Below are positions 42,501 through 51,415 of a DNA stretch of 64,000 nt, piece by piece (positions within the stretch are counted from its first letter, which is position 1; every line of letters starts with the position of its first letter). Source of the stretch: Prevotella bivia DSM 20514 (GTDB lineage Bacteria > Bacteroidota > Bacteroidia > Bacteroidales > Bacteroidaceae); NCBI RefSeq assembly GCF_000262545.1, contig NZ_JH660660.1:1644482-1708481 (forward strand). Direction: 5' to 3'. The position numbers were made by a program, and so were the translations under genes. The notes under the pieces were generated by a model. The model was not told the origin of the DNA. It worked only from the letters and a program-made list of their open reading frames with translations, and made no database searches.

Positions 42501-42655
42501 TCTCTGTAGTAGGTCGTAACCTCTTGATGCTTTATTGTAAAGCTCCTTTCGACCCTGAAACAACAGCTACCACTGGTAACTACTATCAGGGCATCGACAA
42601 GTTTATGACTCCTAGTACACGTAACATTGGCTTCAATGTAAAACTAAAATTCTAA
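39533..42655 (+). CDS. SusC/RagA-type TonB-dependent receptor
   Basis: The 1,040-residue protein has a signal peptide (about residues 1-29), a regulatory-like domain (TIQGVVLDETGAPVIGATVV), LEEVVVTALG, a plug with MSVLTGAAAAALYGNRASNG (the usual VLKDA is varied) and a complete barrel ending in NIGFNVKLKF. It opens a six-gene plus-strand operon with SusD and GH18-type proteins. In Bacteroides such loci import N-glycans freed by endoglycosidases. The substrate here is inferred from that resemblance. Confidence 0.93.
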   Translation: MKEDQSNLLRLAFSAALCVGLMQATTVSAKVETHNAVVNVQQQGNEKTIQGVVLDETGAPVIGATVVVKGTKTVTVTDIDGNFSLKAPVGSTIVITYIGYNAKEVAATTEKLSITMQPNTNDLEEVVVTALGIKRAEKALSYNVQQVKGDDVLRNKDANFINSLSGKVAGVNINASSSGAGGASKVVMRGARSIEQSSNVLYVIDGIPMFNQGGTGGSEFESTGVTEAVADVNPEDIESMSVLTGAAAAALYGNRASNGAIIITTKKGKAGKTELTVSQTTEFTTAFRLPKFQNRYGTGSGLQDAGADSYSWGKLLNEANYYGYDPKRDFLKTGVMTTESFTLSTGTERNQTFFSASALNSGGIIPNNSYNRYNFSVRNTSKLLNDKLSIDLGASYIIQNDRNMTNQGVYGNPLVTAYLYPRGNAYEDMAIYERWDSQRQIYVQNWNDLTSEFVGQNPYWVAYRNLRTNKKYRYMFNAGVTYQVTDWLSAGARIRIDNATNTFETKYFATTNRTLAGINGGYVLMKTEDKQTYGDLMLNINKRFFQDKLSLSAVLGASLSDVKQNTFGNRGNVREDLIPNVFNIYQLDAKDEMKDQGGYHDQTKSLFGSMELGWDNQFYLTLTGRNDWPSMLAGPHSTKKSFFYPSIGASWIISETFTLPRQIDYLKVRGSFASVGIPFPRWYANPVYEWDAKSKQWKTQAIYPLYNLKPETTNSWEFGLQAKLFKHFNIDFTYYATRTYNQTFNPQISVSSGYSTLYVQTGDVSNHGVELALGYSNKWGNFGWSTNYTFSANTNRINELVRNYVHPETGAIINKDRLEVGGLGSAKFILKEGGTLGDLYSKTDVMRDSEGKIYVDKNGNIARNNNVGDIKLGSVLPKSNMAWRNDFSYKGFNLAFMVSARFGGIAYSATQASLDKYGVSEATAAARDKGYVLVNGEDKLNPEAWYSVIGSADGIPQYYTYSATNVRLQEASLGYTFKKNQFFGIGELSLSVVGRNLLMLYCKAPFDPETTATTGNYYQGIDKFMTPSTRNIGFNVKLKF

Positions 42656-42662
42656 ATCTACA

Positions 42663-44225
42663 ATGAAACAAATAAAATCTATCATACTGACAACAGTATC
42701 TGCTAGTTTGCTACTCACGTCATGTACTGAAGGCTACGAAGCTATGAATATGAACCCTGGCGGCGTAACCAAAAAGGAAATGGAACGTGATGGCTATAGT
42801 CTAAGATCTGCAATGCTTAACCTAGAGAATTGGGCTATGCCTACAGATGTTAACACCTGCCAACTTATTGATTGCTTGGGTGGCGGCACATGGGGTGGCT
42901 ATTTGTCGGATAGCAATAGTGGCTTTAATGGTAAGAACTTCTCTACCTTCTGTACAGATGAGGGGTGGAACAGTTCTTTGTTTAAAGACATCATTCCACC
43001 GATGTTTCTCTATACAGGCAAGGTAGCTGAGGCTACGAACGACCCTGTTCCTAACGCGGTAGCTAAGATTATCAAGGTGTTCGGCTTGCAACGTGTTACC
43101 GATGCTTTTGGTCCTATCCCTTATACCCACGTGGGCAAGGAGGGTAAGCTTAACGCTCCCTACGACGATCAAAAGACTGTTTACTACGCGATGTTCGATG
43201 AATTGAATGCAGCCATTAAGACCCTAACAGAGCGCCAAACTGCCAACTTTAATGGTAAAGCCGATCATATCTTTGGCGGTAATGTAGTAAAATGGGTGCG
43301 CTTTGCTAACTCTTTGAAGCTACGTATGGCCTTGCGTATCGTCAACGTGGATCCTGATAAGGCAAAGCAAGAGGGCGAAAGTGCTGTTACAGGGCTTGGT
43401 GTTATGAAGGGCAACGACGATACAGCACAGATGACCCCTGCTGGCAAAAACCCATTCTATGTGGTAATGCACGAATACAATGGTGGCGACTCACGTGTCA
43501 ATGCTAACATCACTACCTTTATGAATGGCTATGACGACCCTCGTCGTTCTGCTATGTTTACAAAGACTACCTTTGCCGATAAGGACAACGCTTATAATGG
43601 TTTGAGAAGTGGTATCATCATTCCTGGTGCTGATATAGCACATGCTTACTCTAACTATAACGTAACAATGACAACTCCTTTGTTATGGATGAATGCTGCC
43701 GAAGTGGCTTTCTTGAAAGCTGAGGCTGTGTTGCGTGGTTGGAATATGGGTGGCGGCACTGCAGAGCAGTTCTACAATGAGGGTATTCGTCTATCGTTCG
43801 ATCAGTGGAAGGTTGCTGGTGCCGATAAGTATCTTGCTAATGATACTCGTACCCCTGCAGCTTACATCGACCCTGCTGGCGATAATGGTTTCTCGAATGC
43901 ACCTTCTAATATCACTATTAAGTGGGACAGCAATGCTAGCTTCGATACTAACCTAGAGCGTATCATAACCCAGAAATGGATTGCTAACTTCCCATTGGGA
44001 CACGAAGCGTGGTCAGAATATCGTCGTACGGGTTTCCCACGTTTGATGCCTGCAATGGTAGATAAGAGTGGTGGTATCGTAGACCTTAGTCGTGGCGCAC
44101 GTCGCCAGACCTTTACTCAGGCCGAGCGCTCTGATAACCACGATAATTATCTCAAGGCGGTAGAAATGCTAGGCGGTCCCGATAATCTGTCTACAGATGT
44201 TTGGTGGGCTGCAAAGAAGAAGTAA
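42663..44225 (+). CDS. SusD-family lipoprotein
   Basis: The 520-residue protein has a lipoprotein signal (SLLLTSCTEGYEAMN, Cys about residue 21). The pattern NMNPGGVTKKEM and the region RFANSLKLRMALRIVNVDP are typical of the SusD subfamily that accompanies GH18 endoglycosidase loci. It starts 7 nt after susC. It should hold the oligosaccharide over the channel. Confidence 0.9.
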   Translation: MKQIKSIILTTVSASLLLTSCTEGYEAMNMNPGGVTKKEMERDGYSLRSAMLNLENWAMPTDVNTCQLIDCLGGGTWGGYLSDSNSGFNGKNFSTFCTDEGWNSSLFKDIIPPMFLYTGKVAEATNDPVPNAVAKIIKVFGLQRVTDAFGPIPYTHVGKEGKLNAPYDDQKTVYYAMFDELNAAIKTLTERQTANFNGKADHIFGGNVVKWVRFANSLKLRMALRIVNVDPDKAKQEGESAVTGLGVMKGNDDTAQMTPAGKNPFYVVMHEYNGGDSRVNANITTFMNGYDDPRRSAMFTKTTFADKDNAYNGLRSGIIIPGADIAHAYSNYNVTMTTPLLWMNAAEVAFLKAEAVLRGWNMGGGTAEQFYNEGIRLSFDQWKVAGADKYLANDTRTPAAYIDPAGDNGFSNAPSNITIKWDSNASFDTNLERIITQKWIANFPLGHEAWSEYRRTGFPRLMPAMVDKSGGIVDLSRGARRQTFTQAERSDNHDNYLKAVEMLGGPDNLSTDVWWAAKKK

Positions 44226-44277
44226 AACATCTGATATATAAACAAAAAAGTTAGTGTAACATAAGAACAAACAAAAT

Positions 44278-45321
44278 ATGAAACACATTATAAAATATAT
44301 AGCATCTTCCTTCGCCTGTGCTGCTGCGCTCTTTGCAATGACAGCGTGCGACACCGATGTGGAGAGTGTTACAATCAATGAGCCAGGCATCAATAATCAG
44401 AATGCTGCGCTCTATGAAAGCTATCTCGCTAATCTTCGTGCTTACAAGCAAGGTAAGCACAAGATAGCTATAGGATGGTTTGACAATAGTCATCTTGTGC
44501 CTAACTCGCAAGGACAACAGATGAAAGCTGTGCCAGATAGTCTCGACTATCTTGTATTGACAGCTCCTAACAGCATCAACGAGGAAAGCCTAAAGAGCAT
44601 GAACTACTTGCGTAACGTGAAAGGTACAAAGGTATTGTATGCTATCAACTTTGAGACGATCCGAACCGACTATCTTGCTAAAGCCAAAGCTTTTGCAGAA
44701 GATAAGAAAAATGAAGGTAAAACCTTTAAAGTGTTCAACGACTTCTTAGTCGACACCGTAAAAGTATCGCTCGATATTTGCACTAAGCACAACTACGACG
44801 GTATCATAATGGCTTACAATGGTAAGTATAAAAACTATATGAGCGAAAAGGAGAAGGCAGAGTTTACCTCGTGGGAACACGACTTCATAGGCATTGCTAT
44901 CGACTGGGCAAAACGTCATACCGACAAGCTCTTATTCTTCCAAGGCAAGCCACAGAATGTTATCAATCAGGAAATCTTCTCGTTTGCAAAATATATTATC
45001 ATTCCTTGCAACGAAGAAGTTACTGCTGCTGGAGTGGCTAAGAATGTCAACTTTGCCAATGTGGAAGGTGTGCCAATGGATAAAATTATTCCTTCGGTGA
45101 TGATGTATTCGCTCGATGCTACCGACACAAAGACAGGCTATTGGACTAACAACCAATATGCTGCACTTGGTGCTGCTCGCTGGGCTATAACCGAACATAC
45201 CAACTACGATATTGCTGGACTATCTCTCGTCGATATAAATGCCGATTATTATCATTCAGCATTTACTTATCCAGTGGTAAGAAAAGCTATCTCTATCATT
45301 AATCCTTCCGTTAAAGAATAA
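44278..45321 (+). CDS. GH18-like lipoprotein without catalytic acid
   Basis: The 347-residue lipoprotein (FAMTACDTDVES, Cys about residue 24) has a GH18-type barrel: KVLYAINFE, then NYDGIIMAYNGKYKN where catalytic members have DGxDxDxE, and a C-terminal YDIAGLSLVDI. The catalytic Glu and the preceding Asp are not in place (AYNG instead), so hydrolysis is unlikely. Its place beside a GH18 enzyme with intact residues suggests a surface glycan-binding role. A remote alternative is an enzyme with different catalytic residues. Confidence 0.75.
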   Translation: MKHIIKYIASSFACAAALFAMTACDTDVESVTINEPGINNQNAALYESYLANLRAYKQGKHKIAIGWFDNSHLVPNSQGQQMKAVPDSLDYLVLTAPNSINEESLKSMNYLRNVKGTKVLYAINFETIRTDYLAKAKAFAEDKKNEGKTFKVFNDFLVDTVKVSLDICTKHNYDGIIMAYNGKYKNYMSEKEKAEFTSWEHDFIGIAIDWAKRHTDKLLFFQGKPQNVINQEIFSFAKYIIIPCNEEVTAAGVAKNVNFANVEGVPMDKIIPSVMMYSLDATDTKTGYWTNNQYAALGAARWAITEHTNYDIAGLSLVDINADYYHSAFTYPVVRKAISIINPSVKE

Positions 45322-45327
45322 CCTGAC

Positions 45328-46473
45328 ATGAAAAAGATTATAAAATATCTACCGCTCTTAGCATTGCTCTTTGTAGGATGCCAAAGCAATGATGAGGAAA
45401 ACTTCGCTAACAAGGGCTTCATTGATACGAAACCTATGGTAAGCGAAACCATTATAAAAGGTACGATGACCGACTTCAGCAAAACGCTGAATATCTCGCT
45501 TGCTCGTCCTGCTGAAACAGAAGTAAAGGCTACTTTTGCTGCCGATCCTTCGCTCGTTGATACTTATAACAAGGCTTACTATGCTCATGCTACCGCCTTA
45601 CCTACAGAGTGTTATAAGCTAGAAACAAGCGAGGTGAGTGTTCCTGTGGGTAGTGTGAAATCGACCAATGCAACGATTACCTTCCAGCAGCTCAATACGC
45701 TCAATCGCGATTTAGTATATGTACTTCCTGTAAAGGTTACATCGAATAATATCGACTTGTTGAGTTCTTCCAAGACCTATTACTATATTTTCCGTGCAGG
45801 ATCATTGATAAATGTGGTAGCCGATATGGAGAATAGCAACTATCTCACCGTGAAATGGGCTACTCCTGACCGTGTAAGTAATATGACAAAGGTAACCTTT
45901 GAGGCACTTATCAAAGCACGCGACCTTAGTAAGCTCATCTCTACTGTGATGGGTATAGAGGGCAACTTCTTACTTCGTATTGGTGATGCCGATCGTAAGG
46001 GTAACCAGTTGCAGCTAGCTACAGGCAGTGGAGGCAATTTCCCTGCACCTGATGCAACAAAGGGGCTTCCTATCAATAAGTGGGTACACGTGGCTATGAC
46101 CTTAGACTGCGAAACACATAAGGTAATAATTTACGTAGATGGAAAAATACAGTCGGAAGGCAACCTTAATCTAAGGTCTGTCGATATTAGAGGCAATGGT
46201 TCTGATCGCGACTTTATGATAGGTTTTTCTTATTCTTCTGGGCGTGAGCTAGATGGCTATATCTCGGAAGTTCGTGTGTGGGACGTGGTACGTACGCAGG
46301 AGGAAATAGCTAAGAATATCTATAGTGTTGATCCTAAGAGTGAAGGCTTGGTGGGCTATTGGAAGCTTGACGACCAAAGTGGCACAGAAGTGAAAGATTA
46401 TACTGGCAATGGCAATACTGCTACGGCAAATGCAAAGCTAAAATGGTTTAATGTATCGCTTCCAGAGAAGTAA
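45328..46473 (+). CDS. DUF1735 and LamG-domain lipoprotein
   Basis: The 381-residue lipoprotein (LLFVGCQSND, Cys about residue 18) has an N-terminal DUF1735 domain (about 30-150) followed by a concanavalin-like LamG domain (about 175-370; INKWVHVAMTLD and DGYISEVRVWDVVRT are typical). These proteins sit at the cell surface and bind glycans for the SusC/SusD pair. It starts 6 nt after the GH18-like gene. No catalytic residues are expected. Confidence 0.88.
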   Translation: MKKIIKYLPLLALLFVGCQSNDEENFANKGFIDTKPMVSETIIKGTMTDFSKTLNISLARPAETEVKATFAADPSLVDTYNKAYYAHATALPTECYKLETSEVSVPVGSVKSTNATITFQQLNTLNRDLVYVLPVKVTSNNIDLLSSSKTYYYIFRAGSLINVVADMENSNYLTVKWATPDRVSNMTKVTFEALIKARDLSKLISTVMGIEGNFLLRIGDADRKGNQLQLATGSGGNFPAPDATKGLPINKWVHVAMTLDCETHKVIIYVDGKIQSEGNLNLRSVDIRGNGSDRDFMIGFSYSSGRELDGYISEVRVWDVVRTQEEIAKNIYSVDPKSEGLVGYWKLDDQSGTEVKDYTGNGNTATANAKLKWFNVSLPEK

Positions 46474-46510
46474 AAACTTAATAATTCAATCCAATTAATT
46501 AAGATTTCTA

Positions 46511-47881
46511 ATGAAAACAAACTATATAAAATTATTATCACTATTGCTTGGTGTAGGAGGTTTAATAGCCTCTTGCTCAGACAGTGTAGATGTGGGCAGC
46601 GTAAGCGAAAAAAGCTTTGAAACGCCTGCAAAGACTATGGTATTTCTTACTGATAAGTATGGCAATATGAAGGCAGACTCTGTTGTGTTCAACAACGCTG
46701 CTACGATAGATATGTATGTTAATGTTAATCAGACGCTTGACAAGCAGGAGCAGTTTTCTGTAACTTACGATCCATCGGTGCTGGAAGCTTACAACAAGGA
46801 GCATAACACGAGTTATCAGGCACTGCCCGAAAATCTAGTTACCGTAGGCGAAGCTACGCAGGTGGAAAAGGGCAACAGCAAGTCGGCTCCTATCTCGGTA
46901 GCTTATAAAACAGATGCTGCACTTGAAGAGAATGGCACTTATGCCATTCCACTCTCGCTAAAGGGAAAGGGTGTTGAAACCTCTAAGGACGGCAACTTTG
47001 TACTTTTGGTAAAGGATATTTCTAAGATGCCCGATTGCCATAAGAACTCGCCTTTCATAAATATTTCTATGCCTGAAGTAAATAATAGTAATCCTTTGAA
47101 TGCGCTTTGCTTTACATTAAAAAATAGCAAAAAATACTTCTTCGATCAGGTAGTCCTCTTTGCTGGTAATATCAACTACAATGAGGAAACAGGTGAGGTT
47201 TATAACAAGAACAACGAAAATGTTACCCAGCTACTCAACTATAAGGAGAAGTATCTCGCCCCATTGCGTGCAAAGGGCATAAAAGTTATTATGGGTATTC
47301 TTGGTAACTGGGATCGTGCTGCTCTCACCAATCTTACAGAGGAAGGAGCAAAAGCATTCGCTCGCCACATGAAGGCTATGTGTGATGCTTACGATCTCGA
47401 TGGCGTGTTCCTTGATGATGAGTATAGTAAACCTGGCAACTATCCTGGCTTTGAAAGTCCATACAGTAACCAAGCTTCTCGCTTGTGCTATTATCTTAAA
47501 GAATATCTAGGCAAAGATCGCCTTGTAGAAGTGTACGTTTATGGAGGTACTGCACAACTTTCAGCATACAAAGGCAAGCAGCCAGGCGAGTTCATCGACT
47601 TTGCTATTCAAGACTATGGTCAGATCTATGATCTTTCGGGCAACTATCCTGGTTTGAAACGTACGGGCATGATACAAGCTTCTAGCGAGTGTACGCAGAG
47701 CCGTTACATTTATCAGTCAAATATTAACAAAATTGTTAGCGAAAAATATGGTGGCACCATGTGGTTTGCTTTCGACCCTTCTATAAGTCGTTATAATCTT
47801 ACTGTAATGCAAAACGTATCACGTACTTTTTATAACGAAGATTTGATTTACAATGAAAAGCCATTTAAGAAAGATTGGTAA
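46511..47881 (+). CDS. GH18 endo-beta-N-acetylglucosaminidase (DUF1735 + GH18)
   Basis: The 456-residue lipoprotein (GLIASCSDS, Cys about residue 22) has an N-terminal DUF1735 domain (about 40-170) and a GH18 barrel. The catalytic motif reads YDLDGVFLDDEYS, keeping the Asp and Glu needed for substrate-assisted hydrolysis; the first motif Asp is replaced by Phe, as in some EndoF-like members. Such enzymes cut the chitobiose core of N-glycans from glycoproteins. Cleavage would happen outside the cell and the freed glycan would enter through SusC. Substrate specificity (high-mannose or complex type) is not visible. Confidence 0.85.
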   Translation: MKTNYIKLLSLLLGVGGLIASCSDSVDVGSVSEKSFETPAKTMVFLTDKYGNMKADSVVFNNAATIDMYVNVNQTLDKQEQFSVTYDPSVLEAYNKEHNTSYQALPENLVTVGEATQVEKGNSKSAPISVAYKTDAALEENGTYAIPLSLKGKGVETSKDGNFVLLVKDISKMPDCHKNSPFINISMPEVNNSNPLNALCFTLKNSKKYFFDQVVLFAGNINYNEETGEVYNKNNENVTQLLNYKEKYLAPLRAKGIKVIMGILGNWDRAALTNLTEEGAKAFARHMKAMCDAYDLDGVFLDDEYSKPGNYPGFESPYSNQASRLCYYLKEYLGKDRLVEVYVYGGTAQLSAYKGKQPGEFIDFAIQDYGQIYDLSGNYPGLKRTGMIQASSECTQSRYIYQSNINKIVSEKYGGTMWFAFDPSISRYNLTVMQNVSRTFYNEDLIYNEKPFKKDW

Positions 47882-47896
47882 AAGCTAAATAAAAAG

Positions 47897-48874
47897 ATGA
47901 TTATGAATAAAAGAATAATAAGTTCAATGCTTGCCGCAATAGCCCTTACAATGGGCTTTACGGCATGTAGCAACGACAACGACGATAGCACTGCTACAAC
48001 AGTAGTTCCCGAAGCTGCTACCACCCTTGAGCTAGACTCTACGCATATCAATGCAGGTGTAGGCGAAGCTGCTTCTATGAATATCCTTAAAGGGGGTGGC
48101 GACTATAAAATATTCTCAGAAGATACCACTATTGCTAAGGCGCTACTCGAGGGAAACACGATTAAGATTACTACGCTGAAAAAGGGTATTACGGGTTTGG
48201 TGCTTTCAGATAAGGCAGGCAATTACAAGCGTATCGAAGTGAAATCGATGTATATGAAGATTGCTACAAACAAGGATACCTATGAGCTAAGTATGAAGCT
48301 CGGACACAATAGTGCAAAGGGTACGATTATTGCTACTGCGGGTAATGGTAACTATACAGCGGTAAGCGATAATACGGGCATCGTTAAAGTAGAGAAAGTA
48401 TCAGGTGATAATATTATTCTTTCTGCTTTGAAAGAGGGTTCTGCTAATATTACCATTACCGATATGATGGGGTTATCTAAAACGGTTAAAGTAACTGTTG
48501 TCGTTTCTAAAATCCCATTTACGCAGGAAGAGAAAGATGCTATTATGAAGTTAGTCAATCCTATTACTGTATGGGATGATGCTAAGTATTATAACAATTC
48601 TTCTGATTCCTATGGTGCTACTTCAGGACATATATCATTCGACTATTGGAATGCAATGTATATGCACTTCTTTTTTGAGGGCGATCTAACTGTTGGTAAG
48701 AAAACACAAGGCAAGGTGAAGTTTGTTAAGGATTGGGGTGCTTCAGAACAAAACTTTGACAATGTCGAAATAGAAATCCTCAAGAACGATGGAAAACATG
48801 TTTGGGGTATCGCATCAAAGGTAGATCCTGACTATATTCATACAGGTTATTTCTATGTACCTATTGTGAAATAA
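47897..48874 (+). CDS. Surface lipoprotein with bacterial Ig-like domain
   Basis: The 325-residue lipoprotein (MGFTACSNDNDDS, Cys about residue 26) has two Ig-like beta-sandwich regions. The second resembles Big_2 (KVEKVSGDNIILSALKEGSANITITD). The C-terminal part (about 215-325) is of unknown fold. It is the last gene of the operon and probably another surface glycan-binding protein or a spacer. The start may be the ATG two codons later (47903). Confidence 0.7.
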   Translation: MIMNKRIISSMLAAIALTMGFTACSNDNDDSTATTVVPEAATTLELDSTHINAGVGEAASMNILKGGGDYKIFSEDTTIAKALLEGNTIKITTLKKGITGLVLSDKAGNYKRIEVKSMYMKIATNKDTYELSMKLGHNSAKGTIIATAGNGNYTAVSDNTGIVKVEKVSGDNIILSALKEGSANITITDMMGLSKTVKVTVVVSKIPFTQEEKDAIMKLVNPITVWDDAKYYNNSSDSYGATSGHISFDYWNAMYMHFFFEGDLTVGKKTQGKVKFVKDWGASEQNFDNVEIEILKNDGKHVWGIASKVDPDYIHTGYFYVPIVK

Positions 48875-48971
48875 AAACTTTGCTAGGGGGAGGCAAAGTG
48901 TGCTTATTAGCAGAGAAACACAGAAAATGAGTACATATTGCCCCCACTAGTAACACATACACACATACATT

Positions 48972-49014
48972 AATCCTAGGAGATTGCAGTTAAAAGTCTC
49001 CTAGGATTTTTTTT
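48972..49014 (+). terminator. Terminator of third SusC/D operon
   Basis: A perfect 12-bp stem (AATCCTAGGAGA and its complement) with a 13-nt loop is followed by TTTTTT. The stem's CCTAGG core resembles the centre of the simple-repeat elements. Confidence 0.85.
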
Positions 49015-49057
49015 GGCGCTAAGGTGGTTGATATTTCGCAGCTCTGTAGGAAAAAGG

Positions 49058-49125
49058 GGACGGGCAACTCTCAACTCTCCTCTCTCCTCTCTCACCTCTC
49101 TCCACCCTCAACCCTCAACTCTCAA
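49058..49125. repeat. AACTCTC-type simple repeat
   Basis: A GGACGGGCAACTCTC module is followed by CTCTCC/CTCAACC units ending at the toxin gene. It is one arm of the inverted family seen at 25583. The matching CTAG-rich part may be the terminator hairpin just upstream. Confidence 0.75.
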
Positions 49126-49133
49126 TATAGCCC

Positions 49134-49403
49134 CTACTTATCATCATAATGCCCAATAGCCGATACGATGAACACTATCACTGTCGTATCATTGACCGTA
49201 TAACGCAATCGGTTCTTCTTGTCAAGTTTCCTCGACCAGATGCCATTCACGTGTCGAAGCTGGTGAGGATGTCCAGTTCCAGTGTATGGGTGTTCCTGAA
49301 GTTCAGGAATAAGGCTCTCAAACTTCTTATAAGCTTGTACATCGGATTTCATCAGTTTAAGAAGTTCCTTTGTAGCTTCTTCCGAAAATTCTATTTGATA
49401 CAT
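49134..49403 (-). CDS. yoeB: YoeB/Txe-type mRNA interferase toxin
   Basis: The 89-residue protein is a complete YoeB-family toxin: EEATKELLKLMKSD, HPYTGTGHPHQLRH, IWSRKLDKKNRLRYTV and the C-terminal IGHYDDK carrying the catalytic His-Tyr. Such toxins cut mRNA in the ribosomal A site. It overlaps the 3' end of the antitoxin gene by 13 nt, as is usual for the pair, so antitoxin is translated first. Confidence 0.92.
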   Translation of the reverse strand: MYQIEFSEEATKELLKLMKSDVQAYKKFESLIPELQEHPYTGTGHPHQLRHVNGIWSRKLDKKNRLRYTVNDTTVIVFIVSAIGHYDDK

Positions 49404-49654
49404 TCCTCTGTGCGCTTTAAGAAGTCCGTAAGGCTCTCACCCTCCTGCATTCTGTAAGTTCTGCCGTTTTTGATGTCCTCCAGCCCTTTCTGAATAGATA
49501 AGAGTTCTTCCTTTGAAAGAAAGTCGTCATCATCGGCAACGCTAATGACAATGGGACGTGCATTTTTACGAGAAACAAAGACTGGCTCATGTTCCGCCAA
49601 CTCAAAATACTTCTTCTGATTGGCTCTAAATTCTCTTGTTGATACTATCTGCAT
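49391..49654 (-). CDS. yefM: Phd/YefM-type antitoxin
   Basis: The true start is the ATG at 49654, giving 87 residues (MQIVSTREFRANQKKYFELA), although the frame is open much further upstream. The N-terminal part is the Phd/YefM DNA-binding fold and the C-terminal part wraps and neutralises the toxin. It lies just downstream of a consensus promoter, which it should repress together with the toxin. Confidence 0.9.
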   Translation of the reverse strand: MQIVSTREFRANQKKYFELAEHEPVFVSRKNARPIVISVADDDDFLSKEELLSIQKGLEDIKNGRTYRMQEGESLTDFLKRTEECIK

Positions 49655-49679
49655 GGCGCTATTGCTATAATGTTCATAG

Positions 49680-49711
49680 CAAAGATAGAAACAAAAATCC
49701 AAACTTCCAAA
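49680..49711 (-). promoter_or_regulatory. Promoter of toxin-antitoxin operon
   Basis: On the minus strand TTTG (49711-49708), a 20-bp spacer and TATCTTTG (49687-49680) match the consensus, 26 bp before the antitoxin start. The nearby ATTGCTATAATGTTCATAGCAA (49663 on) has inverted character and may be the operator. Confidence 0.75.
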
Positions 49712-50055
49712 TATTTTGTGTACCCATTTGTGTACGCGCTGTAAAAAGTTTGCTTTCTTCACGCTTACCCTTGCCTCACACCCCGTAGCCGACACCCTCC
49801 TGCTGCTCCCCGACACTGCATGGTGGGGCAACCTCGGTCGTGGCGAACACATCGGTACGGTAACACGCAATAACCTTGTGGTGGCGAGTTTGAGAAAGGT
49901 TTGGGAGCGAGGTGGCGGAGCGGTATAGGATAACGTGAGACGCATCCATTCAATAATTCTGCATTTTTGTATTTAGTAATAAAATACTTAGTAATAACTT
50001 TGTTAGTAAGAAACTTATTACTAATTTTACGGTGTAATAAAAATATATCGTAATT
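49712..50055. other. Intergenic region with GC-rich fragment
   Basis: Bases 49740-49945 are clearly richer in GC than their surroundings. On the plus strand an open stretch (ending VVASLRKVWERGGGAV at 49928) looks like the tail of a coding sequence from a mobile element, but I cannot name it. The last 100 bp are AT-rich with TTAGTAATAA repeated and lead to the ATPase gene. Confidence 0.35.
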
Positions 50056-51189
50056 ATGGATAATCCTTTTGCATTTGGAAAAGCCGTTGAAGGCAGATTC
50101 TTCACTGACCGTCAGGAAGATACCAAGCGACTACGGGCTAACCTGACGCATGGTATTAACACTGTGCTGATTTCGCCAAGGCGATGGGGAAAAACCTCGC
50201 TTGTGAAGAAAGTGATGGCGTTGGAAGAGAATAATCCAAAGGTGAAGATGGTTATGGTCGACGTATTTGCGTGCAAGTCGGAATACGAGTTCTGCAAGTT
50301 ACTTGCCACAGAGGTTATCAAGCAGACGTCCTCAAAGATTGACGAGTGGGTGGAAATGGGAAAGAATTTTCTTTCCAACATTACGCCAAAGTTCTCGTTT
50401 GGTAGCGACCCACTCAACGATTTTGAAATCTCGTTTGAGTGGAATCAGAAAGACGAAACCTGTGCTGAGATTCTTTGCTTGCCAGAGAAGATAGCCAAGA
50501 AGAAAGGCGTACGCATCGTGATATGCTTCGATGAGTTTCAGCAGATAGTCAATTTTAAAGACTCTCTGTCTTTTCAGAAGAAGTTGCGCACGGTATGGCA
50601 ACACCAGCAAAGCGTTACCTACTGCTTATTCGGTAGCAAACGGCATCTTATGATGGGTATCTTTGCCGATACTTCGTGTCCTTTCTATAAGTTTGCCGAT
50701 ATGATGTTCCTTCAGAAAATACCTAAAGAAGAATGGGTGTCATTCATCTGCAATCAGTTTGAAACGACTGGCAAAATGATTTCGCCAGAGAATGCTAAAC
50801 ATATATGCGATATAACAGAATGTTTAAGTTCGTATGTTCAGCACATGGCGTGGATAGTATGGTACAAGACTGATATGCTTGTCGTTGACAAACTGATAGA
50901 CCAAGCATTAGAGGAACTGCTGGAGCAGAACAAAGTGTTCTTTCAGCGTGATATAGAATCGCTGACAAGGCTTCAAAAGAATTTTCTTATAGCTCTTGCC
51001 GATGGTGTGGCTACAGGTCTTACAACAAAAAACATCATCGGTAAATATCATTTAGAAAGTTCGGCAAATGTACAAAGTGTTAAACAGTCAATGGTTTCAA
51101 AGGAGTTTATTGACGTTGTTGGCTCCGAAATATCTTTCAACGACCCTATTTTTAAAATATGGATTCAGCGGAATGTCCCGTTGATTTAA
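50056..51189 (+). CDS. AAA-family ATPase (archaeal ATPase-like)
   Basis: The 377-residue protein has a Walker A motif (SPRRWGKTSLVKK, about residue 40), a Walker B motif (RIVICFDEFQQI, about 155) and a winged-helix-like C-terminal region (SLTRLQKNFLIALADG, GKYHLESSANVQSVKQSM). This is the ATPase_2 type seen in many Bacteroidetes genomes, often in accessory regions. Its function is unknown; DNA binding or a defence or regulatory role is possible. No partner nuclease gene is adjacent. Confidence 0.85.
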   Translation: MDNPFAFGKAVEGRFFTDRQEDTKRLRANLTHGINTVLISPRRWGKTSLVKKVMALEENNPKVKMVMVDVFACKSEYEFCKLLATEVIKQTSSKIDEWVEMGKNFLSNITPKFSFGSDPLNDFEISFEWNQKDETCAEILCLPEKIAKKKGVRIVICFDEFQQIVNFKDSLSFQKKLRTVWQHQQSVTYCLFGSKRHLMMGIFADTSCPFYKFADMMFLQKIPKEEWVSFICNQFETTGKMISPENAKHICDITECLSSYVQHMAWIVWYKTDMLVVDKLIDQALEELLEQNKVFFQRDIESLTRLQKNFLIALADGVATGLTTKNIIGKYHLESSANVQSVKQSMVSKEFIDVVGSEISFNDPIFKIWIQRNVPLI

Positions 51190-51207
51190 GAAAAATATCG
51201 TCCCTGA

Positions 51208-51363
51208 ATGTTTTATCCATCAAGCAGGCTTTGTATGTGTGGCTATAAGAATGATACGCTGACACTCAAAGACCGTGTGTGGACTTGCCCTGAATGTGGG
51301 GCAGTACATCAACGTGATTTGTTAGCGGCGAACAATATACTTCGGCAGGGCATTGCCGAATAG
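51208..51363 (+). pseudogene. TnpB (IS200/IS605) C-terminal remnant
   Basis: Fifty-one codons encode the zinc ribbon and tail of Tnp[14 protein letters not shown], then [20 protein letters not shown] (the usual RDxNAAxNI). The first Cys pair is C-x-C rather than C-x-x-C, indicating a codon loss. The catalytic domain is absent. It is the rest of an old IS605-type element. Confidence 0.85.
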
Positions 51364-51415
51364 GAGAGTGGTAGTTTGTTCCTATAGGCTGAAATGTAAA
51401 AAAATATAGAAAAGC

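Noticed and set aside
49391..49945. 184-residue form of the YefM antitoxin
   Set aside because: The extra N-terminal residues do not belong to the family, and a consensus promoter lies downstream of that start, so the ATG at 49654 is the true one.
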